The notes under the pieces were generated by a model. The model did no database searches, was not told the origin of the DNA, and saw only the letters and a program-made list of their open reading frames with translations. A stretch of 64,000 bases of DNA, taken from contig NC_089829.1 of NCBI RefSeq assembly GCF_035046505.1, positions 33,399,460 through 33,463,459 of the forward strand, written 5' to 3'. Both the position numbers and the translations under genes were made by a program. Below, piece by piece: positions 32,701-40,386 of this stretch (its first letter is position 1; each line of letters starts with the position of its first letter). This DNA comes from Tiliqua scincoides (taxonomy: Eukaryota; Chordata; Lepidosauria; Squamata; Scincidae).

Positions 32701-35575
32701 GGCAACCAACTCTAGATGGTGCCCATCCATCCACTTGCTTCTATTGCCATTCCTCCTGCCCCACTTCTTGGATTGGGAAAGTCAGGCAGGGCACAGCAGA
32801 GGGCCTAAAGGATCACAGACACTCTACACTTCACTCACTCTCCTTACCTCACATACCATCTTCCTTTTCCAACCCAGGCAGCAGTAGAAGGAAAGGCTGG
32901 CACATCACCACAAGGAGTAGCATTTAGCATGCTACTTTGGAAGCAAGAAGGTCTTAACCTAATCCTATCCATGCAGAGAATTGCTTAGCAGTAAGCATGA
33001 CTGAAACTGCAGGACTTCTGCATAGAATTGCACTCAATTCTTTACCTTTTATTAGGAAGGGGAACATCAGCTCAACAGATCCAACACAAGTTGTAGAAGG
33101 GAGTGCTATCAGTGGTTATTATGAGAGCTCATATACCACTATGGCTAAGAGACTGTGCTGTGAACCAGGCTCTCCAATTTGGCTTCTGCCATAATATCAC
33201 TAGATGGCCTTAAGCCAGTCACTCCCTTTTAGCCTCAGCTCCCCCAGCTGTAATTGGAGACAAGTACTATTTACCTTACCTTACCTTACAGAGCTAATGA
33301 GGATTGCATCAATACATGTAGAGCACTTGAGACACAGGGCTTTCTGAGCATATGCAAGTACTTGTGATGGTGATGACAATGACAACAGTGACTAAATGGA
33401 GCTTCTAGCATCAGAGGCAGCCTTCCTCTATGGGATGCTGGGGACAAATAGTGGCAGGAAGCAATTGCTTTCATGTCTGATTTGCAAGCTTCCTGGTTTG
33501 GCCATAGTGGGAGAGGATGCTGGACTCTTCCACTCTTAATGCTAAGTAACCAAGCATCTTTAGGTTAGGTCCAACTGCAGAATTGTTCTTTGTTTAATGC
33601 CATTAAGTCTTTGCCTTTTTTAACTAGCAGCTAACCAACCCAGGCATACCACCCTTTCCCAAGAGGATGCTTCAGCCGAGGAATAAAGGAACTGATCAGG
33701 CCACAAGACCTTTCCACTTCCCCAGGTCCACACTCACGAATCAGCTCTCGCCTTCTCATTTTCCTTATCAGAGATGGCATCATCAGCAACTCCACCCTGA
33801 AGGCTTTCTCTGCTGTTTGCAAAAGTGCATCAAGTTCCTTCTTCATTTCTTGCAGATTCTCCCTTGCTTGAAGAAAGCAAAAGCACAAAAAAAAGAGACT
33901 TGGGGGGATAGACAGACTCAAAGGCAATATTTACTTTTTGACATGCTTGCACATGAGGGTCAGTGGCTATATTTAGTTATGTGCAGGGTGGAGAAGAGTA
34001 ACTTTTTGTATTAACTATATCTGTGGTCTTCAACCTTTTTTGGGCCACAACACCAATAAGTATGAGACTGGGGACCCAGCACAGGTTCTGCCCACTCCCC
34101 ACCCCATTACACCCTCCCAGCACTGTTCATTGTAACCAAATATCCTTATAAGCATGAGAAGAAAGAGTTTTCATGAAGCCTGGCACTAATGAAAGCTATT
34201 TTAGCACAGTTGCCAAGAACTTGAGCAGGGCTGGGACACAATTTCCCGGTACCTGAAGGGGTCCACCAGATGCCTCCCCCTTTACCTGGTGGTGTTAATC
34301 CTGTAAATTGCCACTACCCCACATCTGAGGCTTCATAACCCCATTGGGATTCCCAACCCCAAAGTTGAAGAACACTGAACTATATTGTACTTCCAGAGCT
34401 GTAAGACAACTCAACTCAGTGGCATAGCTTGAGGGGGTGCAAAGTACTAAGTTTTGCAGGCACCTTGAATGTGCTGGGCAAGAAGTGCCTCCCCTCCTAA
34501 GCCATTCTGGACAGTGGAGCAAAATGGATTTGCTGCAGTTTTGCTCCCACAGCCCAGAATGGCTCCAAAGGGGAGGAGCCACTTGCATGGCATGTTCAGT
34601 CACTTGCAAAACAGTGTTTTGCACCCCCTCTAGCTATGCCACTGAGTTAAGTTACAACACTAGAAGTCTCAGGATTGTTTCTCTATTATAACACTACAAG
34701 CCTCCTCCTTATCTTCCCTTTAACTCAAGCAGCAAAACAGCCTGCATGGATTTCAAGCTTCTAACCCAGCCTTATGCTTTTCCCCTTTGCATAGCCTTCA
34801 GTTTTATATCAGAATAGAATCTGAGGAACATTTTTTTCTCTCTCTCTCTCTTTTCACTCAGAACACTGGTTCCTAAACATTTTAGCACCACGACCCACTT
34901 TTAAAAACACCAGTCTATTGGGACCCACCTAGGTTTACTACGCTTAAAAAAAAAAAGATCTAGAAAGAAATATATTTATAAGCAACACTAAGCAGAAAAA
35001 GAGACCCTCAAACATTTATCTCCCTATATTTACCCATGATTGCAAACTTCAGGAGCTGAGCTCTTTGCAGGGGTCGTTAGCTACAGTATCTCTCTTTTTT
35101 TTTAAAGCCTCAGGGCTGAAGACAGTTATCAGATCTTTCTATCACTCTTTGGCAACCCACCAACAATCAGGTCATGACCCACCAGTGGGCCTGGACCCAC
35201 AGCTTGGGAACCACTGACTTAGAAGAGCTAAGCTCAGATTTACTCATCAGGCACAATCAAGGCTCCTTGATTTTAAATGGTAGAGTGAGAGTTAAAGGGG
35301 AGGGGGGGGGGAAGAGAGAAATCATTTAATTGGGGCATCAAATATACCAGCTTGGACAACATTCCCCACTGCACCCCCCCTCCAGTATTATAGCAACGGC
35401 CCCTGGAGAGTGCCCCCCATCACCAGCCCAACAACTCACCCTGGTGATCAAAATCCTGCAGAAACAGGCTGATCCTCTGATCTCTCTGCTCCTTATTCAG
35501 AAGGCTGCGATCCGGTTCGACTCCGGAGTCCACACTGCGCTGCCTGACTCCCTGCACCTGCTTCTTGAGCGCCAT
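26683..35575 (-). CDS. CDCA9: Borealin-family gene, likely CDCA9 (Borealin-2 / Dasra-A), complete
   Basis: Minus-strand join of 35575-35440, 33866-33738, 32536-32487, 32109-32074, 31139-31068, 30443-30373, 27973-27847, 26937-26851, 26730-26683: 756 nt, 251 aa, all GT-AG, phases consistent. Seen: basic N-terminus ([14 protein letters not shown]); a helical segment [20 protein letters not shown] matching the Borealin helix that joins Survivin and INCENP; an Ala-rich then acidic/basic middle; a C-terminal domain with [14 protein letters not shown] and [20 protein letters not shown], aligning with the Borealin dimerisation domain. Family knowledge: Borealins target Aurora B to centromeres and the midzone. 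Borealin-2 is known from frog, bird and fish but not mammals. The choice of Borealin-2 over Borealin-1 (CDCA8) is inference from memory of the families and from position; a tree would settle it. Exons 3 and 4 are very short (50 and 36 nt). Confidence 0.85.
26851..26937 (-). CDS. CDCA9: CDCA9 coding exon 8
   Basis: 29 codons, [20 protein letters not shown] and on to TVQHIHTLV. It parallels the Borealin segment LLASDLQ...LDPEALGNIKKL. Confidence 0.85.
27209..27582. mobile_element. hAT-type element (GTGGTCTTCA family)
   Basis: Ends CTAGTGGTCTTCATAG and CTGAAGAACACTG. A cctacac motif is repeated at both borders. Lies in a CDCA9 intron. Confidence 0.6.
27847..27973 (-). CDS. CDCA9: CDCA9 coding exon 7 (start of C-terminal domain)
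   Basis: Encodes [20 protein letters not shown], then [17 protein letters not shown]. The last part matches the first strands of the Borealin C-terminal domain (human IFLTVPVGGG). Acceptor TTTCTTTAG, donor GTATTG. Confidence 0.85.
28134..28187. repeat. 54-bp near-perfect hairpin (end-to-end inverted repeats)
   Basis: GGGCCCAATCCTATCCAACT is followed by a short loop and its reverse complement. The ends equal those of the element at 36535-36713, so this looks like a MITE with its middle gone. Confidence 0.8.
28247..28338 (+). mobile_element. 92-bp LINE tail insertion with perfect 12-bp TSD
   Basis: Matches the 3' end of the LINE at 63206-63958 (ACACTAGACGCTG, ACCACCATTCAGAGCG, GTCTTTCGAGACTGAAGG). 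atacaaactcca lies at 28235-28246 and again at 28339-28350. Confidence 0.88.
28413..28505. repeat. AGTAAG palindromic repeat, single copy
   Basis: TAAGGCTGCAATCCTAACC through GGGAGTAAGTCCCACTGA to GAGTAGACCTGGTTAGG. A full-length copy about 90 bp long. Confidence 0.8.
28507..28690 (-). mobile_element. Old MIR/L2-like remnant
   Basis: Reads as TACAGCACTTGAATGAG, TTACAGCTGGGAAGACTGA, CTTGCTTAAAGCCACC: the degraded MIR/L2 core in reverse orientation. Confidence 0.5.
29342..29622. mobile_element. hAT-type element (GTGTTCCTCA family)
   Basis: Ends CAGTGTTCCTCAGCG and TGAGAAACACTG; flanks gccaagat / gcctagat (7 of 8). Confidence 0.7.
29673..29765 (+). mobile_element. 5S rRNA-derived SINE, 5'-truncated
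   Basis: Starts inside the 5S region (GGCCTGGTTAGTACTTGG), keeps GATGGGAGACCGTCTGGGAA, and ends with the LINE-type tail TTTCGAGACTGAAGGTTGCC. Confidence 0.88.
30373..30443 (-). CDS. CDCA9: CDCA9 coding exon 6
   Basis: Encodes [20 protein letters not shown] and a few more residues, ending with two bases of an Arg codon completed by exon 7. Acceptor TTGACAG, donor GTAAGG. Confidence 0.75.
31068..31139 (-). CDS. CDCA9: CDCA9 coding exon 5
   Basis: 24 codons starting [16 protein letters not shown] and ending KKSSRK, an acidic-then-basic stretch like the Borealin linker. Acceptor TTAAG, donor GTAAGA. Confidence 0.8.
31330..31565 (+). mobile_element. hAT-type element (GTGTCAAAC family)
   Basis: Ends CAGGGGGTGTCAAACC and GGGTTTGACACCCCTG, the cleanest inverted ends of this family here. 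The interior has TAATGATATCAGTTCCAG. Confidence 0.75.
32074..32109 (-). CDS. CDCA9: CDCA9 coding exon 4 (36 nt)
   Basis: Twelve codons, [12 protein letters not shown], phase 0 on both sides, acceptor TGTACAG, donor GTAGTG. It could be skipped without changing frame, so it may be alternative. Confidence 0.65.
32487..32536 (-). CDS. CDCA9: CDCA9 coding exon 3 (50 nt)
   Basis: Encodes [17 protein letters not shown] in the only frame compatible with both neighbours. Acceptor TTGTAG, donor GTAAGT. A second AG sits 10 nt downstream (TTAAG) but breaks the frame. Confidence 0.72.
33128..33345 (+). mobile_element. MIR SINE
   Basis: The MIR core is recognisable: ACTAGATGGCCTTAAGCCAG, CTCAGCTCCCCCAGCTGTAA, AGTACTATTTACCTTACC, GAGGATTGCATCAATACATG. 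An old insertion in a CDCA9 intron. Confidence 0.7.
33738..33866 (-). CDS. CDCA9: CDCA9 coding exon 2 (CPC-core helix)
   Basis: Encodes [20 protein letters not shown] and on to MRRRELI, a long predicted helix like the Borealin segment that binds Survivin and INCENP. Acceptor TTCAAG, donor GTGAGT. Confidence 0.87.
34021..34377. mobile_element. hAT-type element (GTGGTCTTCA family) with perfect 8-bp TSD
   Basis: Ends CTGTGGTCTTCAACC and GTTGAAGAACACTG; aactatat flanks both sides exactly. Same family as 27209-27582. Confidence 0.85.
34864..35216. mobile_element. hAT-type element (GTTCCCAAAC family)
   Basis: Ends CACTGGTTCCTAAAC and CTTGGGAACCACTG; flanks actcagaa / acttagaa (7 of 8). In CDCA9 intron 1, about 220 bp from exon 1. 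Confidence 0.8.
35440..35575 (-). CDS. CDCA9: CDCA9 coding exon 1
   Basis: Starts [10 protein letters not shown] at 35575 and ends [11 protein letters not shown] plus one base. Donor GTGAGT. The first in-frame ATG of the exon is used. Confidence 0.85.
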
Positions 35576-35760
35576 CGTTCTCACCAATTTCCTTCCCCCC
35601 TCCCCATTTATTCCCAGCCCTGCTCCAACTGGGACACACCCACCAGATCAGCAAAGGGAGAGAGCTGAATATATCTTGGGAACCTCATTCGTTTGGGGGT
35701 GGAGGTGAGGTCTTCTTGGGAGGAGGGGGGGAGATCGGAGGGCCATGGACTAAAGTTGGG
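35576..35760 (-). promoter_or_regulatory. Probable CDCA9 promoter region
   Basis: Sequence just upstream of the CDCA9 start codon, free of recognised repeats and moderately G/C-rich in homopolymer runs, but without a strong CpG island. The call rests on position only. Confidence 0.4.
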
Positions 35761-35805
35761 GGGGGGATGTTCTTTTTAGTTCAGAGTAATTAGATGAATT
35801 AACAG

Positions 35806-36531
35806 CACAGCTCTAGGTGTGTTTACTCAGCAGGAAATCCTACTGTGTTCCATTGGGCTTACTCCCAAGAAAGTATGCCTAGGATTGGAGCCTTAAGCAG
35901 TGGTAGATGTGAAGATGCAGGGGGGCTCATCCTGTCATCCCCCCCACCAGCCATATCCCATTAAGATGATACACAACAAGCCCTACCCCAACCTTTGATT
36001 TCTTCCCTATAATGTTTTCTTCTCCTGATTCCTCCTTTGAAAGGCCTGCATCTTTCCTGCATTGATTGTTTGATTTTCCTGCTCTAAAGGCCTCTAGCTC
36101 ATTTCATGCTAAACTCTTGGAGTGGTTTGGCCATAATTTAAAACACATAGATAAAATTGGGGGGGAAATGGGATTAAAAATATATCCTGACTAAATAGGA
36201 AGGCTGCCGTGTGCATGTTTACTCAGAAGTAAGTCCCACTCTGTTCAAAAGGACTTGCTCTGATGTAAATATGCATCTGTTGGTAGCCTTACAGCCCAAT
36301 CCTATACATGTTTACTCAGAAGTAACTTCCATTTTATTCAGTGTGCACACTGGCTGGGCTAGCAAGAACCAGGTGTTTCAACCTGTCAAAGTTTCAATTT
36401 ATGTACATACACCTGGAACTAACCTACATGTACATAAGGGACTAACAGTGCAATCCTATGATGGTCTACTCAAAAATCCCATTGAACTCAATGGGACTTA
36501 CTCCTAGGTAAGTTTGCATAGGATTGCAACC
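35806..36531. repeat. Cluster of AGTAAG palindromic repeats upstream of CDCA9
   Basis: Copies at about 35806-35894, 36195-36350 (two, overlapping) and 36448-36531. The last carries GTGCAATCCTATG and GCATAGGATTGCAACC ends. Confidence 0.75.
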
Positions 36532-36534
36532 TTA

Positions 36535-36713
36535 GGGCCCAATCCTATCCAACTTTCCAGCCTTGGTGTACCCATGCCAATGGGGTGTACACGGTATCTT
36601 ATAGTGGGAAGGTATTTATGGAGGCCTCCTTAATATAGGGGAATGTTTGTTCCTTTGCCTTGGGGATGCATTGCAGCTGCATCAGTGCGTGACATTTGGA
36701 TAGGATTGGGCCC
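36535..36713. mobile_element. MITE with GGGCCCAATCC ends and TTA target duplication
   Basis: Inverted ends GGGCCCAATCCTATCCAA and its complement, with tta on both sides. A TTA duplication fits PIF/Harbinger-type transposition. The interior holds GGAGGCCTCCTTAATA. Confidence 0.75.
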
Positions 36714-36724
36714 TTAGTGTATAA

Positions 36725-37290
36725 CAGTGGTTCCCAAACTTTTTAGCACCAGGATCCACTTTTAAAAACAACACTCTATTACAGTCATTTTCAACCAGTG
36801 TGCAGCAACTGGGCCTGGAATTTGGGAGAGGGTCATTTATTAATAGGGCCAATGAGGGATGTGAGCCCCCCACTGGCAGCATAATGTGCCTTGTCAGTTG
36901 TCAAAAAACTGGTGGTGTGCCATGAAATGAAAAAGGTTGAAAATCACTGCTCTATCGGGACCCATTTAGGTTTACCAGACTTTAAGAAAAGATCTAAAAA
37001 TAAATATTTTATTTCTAAGTAATAATAACTAGAAAAAGACCCTCAAACTATCTCTCGATATTTATACCTGCTTGCAAACTGCAGGAACTCAGCTCCTTGC
37101 AGGGCAGTTAGCAGCTGTCTTGCAAACTGCAGGAGCTGAACTCTTTGCAGGGTAATTAGCAGCTACAGTATCTGATTTTTCAAGGCTTGCAGCAATTAGT
37201 TATCTGATCTTTTCATCACCCTTTGTCGACCCACCAAAAATCAGGTAATGATCCCCAAGTGGGTCCCAACTCACAGTTTGGGAACCATTG
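36725..37290. mobile_element. hAT-type element (GTTCCCAAAC family), hosting a nested hAT
   Basis: Ends CAGTGGTTCCCAAAC and GTTTGGGAACCATTG; flanks gtgtataa / gtatataa (7 of 8). It is split by the element at 36782-36949. Confidence 0.82.
36782..36949. mobile_element. hAT-type element (TTTTCAAC family), nested
   Basis: Ends CAGTCATTTTCAACCAG and GTTGAAAATCACTG; flanks ctctatta / ctctatcg come from the host element. Confidence 0.85.
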
Positions 37291-37344
37291 GTATATAAAA
37301 TTGCAGACTTAACATAACATGAGCATCATATTATTTCTGTATGC

Positions 37345-37446
37345 CCGTGGTTCCCCAACTTTTTCAACTGGCGGCTCCCTTGACCTACTGGGCCATTATT
37401 GGTCATAGCTCCCCATTAGGGCTACAATCCTATACATTATGTAAAG

Positions 37447-37535
<89 letters not shown>

Positions 37536-37603
37536 CTGCTGTTCTCCTGGGTGGTTTCTGTGGTTCCCTAGGGAGCCATGGCTCACAGTTTGGGAGCCAC
37601 TAC
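37345..37603. mobile_element. hAT-type element carrying a microsatellite
   Basis: Ends CCGTGGTTCCCCAACTTTTT and AGTTTGGGAGCCACTACTG, with the TG/GA tract of 37452-37532 in the middle. Confidence 0.6.
37452..37532. repeat. (TG)18(GA)23 compound microsatellite
   Basis: About 36 nt of TG directly followed by about 45 nt of GA with no interruption, so probably polymorphic. Confidence 0.97.
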
Positions 37604-37624
37604 TGTTTGCCTTTGGGAAAAGAT

Positions 37625-38108
37625 CAGTGGTGACCAAACCCCAGTTTGCAAGTCACATGTGGCTCTTTGACATATGTGTGGTTCACAGAAATATGTTGGC
37701 AGAGCTTCTTCTTCCATCACAATTGAGGCAATTGTAAATAATTGTTCAGTAAGTAATTTAAAAAGTAAAGCTTAGCAACTGTTACCCTGCACATGCCTGA
37801 TCTTGTCTGATCTCGGAAGCTAAGCAGGGTCAGGCCTGGTTAGTACTTGGATGGGAGACCGCCTGGGAATACCAGGGTGCTGTAGGCTTGTACCATAGTC
37901 TTTTGAGACTGAAGGTTGCCAACCATTCAGCTTGAAAACTTTTTATTTACTGGGTACAAACTGAGATTCCACTGAATTAAAACATAAGTTTAACGCTCAT
38001 GGTGAGTAAGTCTATTTAAGAATTTAAATGCTTCTTAAATATTGTGGCTCTCAGACCCCTGAGTTTATTGTATATGGCTCTTCCATCAAGCAAGTTTGGC
38101 CACCCCTG
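37625..38108. mobile_element. hAT-like element split by a 5S SINE
   Basis: Left end ACCAAACCCCAGTTTGC, right end AAGTTTGGCCACCCCTGAG. The interior (GTGGCTCTTTGAC, ATGGCTCTTCC) is interrupted at 37781-37928. Confidence 0.55.
37781..37928 (+). mobile_element. 5S rRNA-derived SINE, near full length, with 12-bp TSD
   Basis: 5S homology runs from CCTGATCTTGTCTGATCTCGG through AAGCTAAGCAGGGTCAGGCC, TACTTGGATGGGAGACCGCC and GGTGCTGTAGGCTT, keeping the 5S internal promoter boxes. The tail is TACCATAGTCTTTTGAGACT, ending GTTGCCAACC. Flanks agcttagcaact (37769-37780) / agcttgaaaact (37929-37940) match 9 of 12. Confidence 0.9.
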
Positions 38109-38254
38109 AGCTAGAGAGTAATATATGCCCCAGGAACATTTCTCAGCTTACCTTTAGTGAGCCTGATGCTTTCTCACAGCTAAGGTTCTTTTGTGGGGGA
38201 AAAAAAAAGTTTTGATGACAGAATCAAAGCTCTTGCTGATGATGTTGTGGCTCC

Positions 38255-38703
38255 CCCCCACCTCTCTTTCTGGCTCTCCTTCCCCCCCCCCCAGACCTCT
38301 GTCTTTGGTCTCCCCATCAGGATTGTGTTGATGGGAGGGGACAGCCTTTAAAATTGAGTGTTGGGAGAGTGAGAACAGACAAAAAGGGAATTTTTCTTTA
38401 CCCAGTGTTTATTTGGTGGAACTCCTTGCCACAGGATGTGGCAATGGCACCTGGCCTTTATAAAAGGATTGGACAGATTTCTGGAGGGAAATCTACCAAG
38501 GTTATAAGCCATGATACTCAACTTCCTGGTTTTCTAAGTAGGCTATCTGAGAATGCCAGGTGCAAGGGAGAGTGGCAACAGGATGCAGGTTTCGTGTTGT
38601 CTTGTGTGCTCCCAGAGGCATCTGGTGGGCCACTGTGTGGTACAGGACACTGGACTAGATGGGCCCTTGGTCTGATCCAGCAGGGCTGTTCTTATGTTCT
38701 TAG
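38255..38703 (+). mobile_element. Minisatellite piece joined to a CR1 3' fragment
   Basis: 38255-38320 repeats CACCTCTCTTTCTGGCTCTC. 38320-38340 (CAGGATTGTGTTGATGGGA) matches 4815-4835. The CR1 3' end follows to TGTTCTTATGTTCTTA. The same order and junction occur at 4700-5213. Confidence 0.75.
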
Positions 38704-38709
38704 AAGTCT

Positions 38710-39280
38710 TGGAGCTTCAGCCCATTTCCCTCCAAGCACCAGTTGCCAGGGTGGTGCCTCTGTTCCTTTCAGTTCTGTGTAGGGTACAGCTTGTTGACTG
38801 AAATAACACTTTTTTTAGCCTGTGGGGAACAGCTGTTGGCTTGCTCAGGACTAATCCCCTGACAGTGGTTTCTGCTTTTTTTCTGTCTGGGCTTCTGTGC
38901 AGAAACAGATGGAAATGCACTAAGTGCAACTCTCCCTAGCATGGAATGCAGTGAAGAAAGAGGTTGCTTGCTGCATCTCTGGTTGTTATGCGACTGATAA
39001 CATGCACTGGAGCACTTGAGGAACGGGCATATCTGTGTTTCAAGGGAATGCACCACTATGGGTTTCACCCAGAAAGATGTGGCTGCAATTAACTGCTATG
39101 AATATGTAGCAATTGGATTATTGTAACCTTAAATGACTTAAGTAAAAGGATAGATTGACCATGGCAATCTTTCTCAGGCTATTTTTGGACAATGCTCCCA
39201 CTGAAGTTGACATCTTTTTGTTATAATCTTCTTGGAAAATTGAGCTCACCTGTTCCATTTCATCTGCTCTCTGCCTCATT
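38710..39280. other. Intergenic, nothing assigned
   Basis: No gene or repeat recognised. Confidence 0.4.
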
Positions 39281-39282
39281 AA

Positions 39283-39482
39283 GGGCACAATCCTAACCCT
39301 TTATGTCATTGCCTTCCAGCACTGGCATAGCGGTGCCAATGGGGCATGTGCTGCATCCTGCAGTTACATTCACTCACGGAGGCCTCCTCAAAGCAAGGGA
39401 GTGTTTGTCCCCTTACCTCAGAGTTGCATTGCCCTTATGTCAGTGCTGGAAAGCACTGACGTGAGGGGTTAGGATTGCGCCC
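39283..39482. mobile_element. 200-bp MITE with GGGCACAATCC ends
   Basis: Inverted ends GGGCACAATCCTAACCC and its near complement. Inner arms CCAGCACTGGCATAGC and CAGTGCTGGAAAGCACTGAC; a GGAGGCCTCCTCAAAG core. A sister copy is at 60642-60842. Confidence 0.78.
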
Positions 39483-39862
39483 TATGAATGTTATGTTGAT
39501 GATCCAATGACACAAAGATGCTCTGCAATCTAGCCTTTGTATTTTTACTAGGCTTTCTCCTGGATCCCCCTCATATAACCATACTCTCTTCAGAAGAGTG
39601 ACATCTAGGCTGGTCTCACACTAGATGGCACCCCTGCACTTGGCTGGAACAGCAATTAAATTGAGGGTTCCACACAGGGTTTAATTTGGCACTATTTTTC
39701 TTTTGGCAAATTCACAGTATCTGTCACCGTTGGTCACCATACAGGGAGGGGGGATGGAAAGTTGCTTTTGCTTTAGAGAGCAGCAAGGAGGAAATGTGAC
39801 TCAGGACTTCTTGCCCTTCCCTGAATTTTGCTGATCCCCCAAATTCCTTCAAGGGGTGAAGA

Positions 39863-40155
39863 CAGTGAGCCCTCAGTATCTGTGGGCTGTCCTTGGATTC
39901 TACCATCCGCAGATGTTGAGCCTGCACCTCAGAAGCCCTCCAGGATGCAACTGGAAGTCAAGGATGTAAACCAAAAGTGGCTTCTTGCCGTGTCTTAGAG
40001 GCCTTCTGAAGAGGCCCGTCGAGTGGGCTGTGGGTCCAGCACTACCTTCAGCAGGCCTGGTGCAGCCCCAACAATGGCAGTACTATGACCCTGCAGATGC
40101 CATCATCTGCAGGAGGTCTTGTAATGGGTCCCACACAAATCCTGAGGACTCACTG
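39863..40155. mobile_element. Tigger/pogo-like MITE
   Basis: Begins CAGTGAGCCCTCAGTATCTG and ends CAAATCCTGAGGACTCACTG; the ends resemble Tigger termini (CAGT.GGCCCTC.GTATC). The right flank is TA, the left flank has changed. Confidence 0.65.
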
Positions 40156-40386
40156 TACTGCATTCCGAGCTTTCAGGCTGGCCAGGACTGATTCCCCCTT
40201 CTGGTTTTGATGGTTGAAGCTTTGTCCATATATAAATTTGGGCAGGTGAAAAGCAAAACGATTCTTGAGGGGGGGGGAAAGTGACACTGACAGACAATTC
40301 TCATACAGGATCTGTTCATGTCATACATTCAGCCACCATCCTCAAAGTCTTCATAATACCACAGATTCTTTTCAGTCTGTTCAATT

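Noticed and set aside
37341-37637. Open frames with CVCVCV and ERERER runs
   Set aside because: Translation of the TG/GA microsatellite.
37781-37928. A functional 5S rRNA gene
   Set aside because: The first part of the 5S is missing or altered, it continues into a LINE-type tail instead of a T-run terminator, and it is flanked by a target duplication. It is a SINE.
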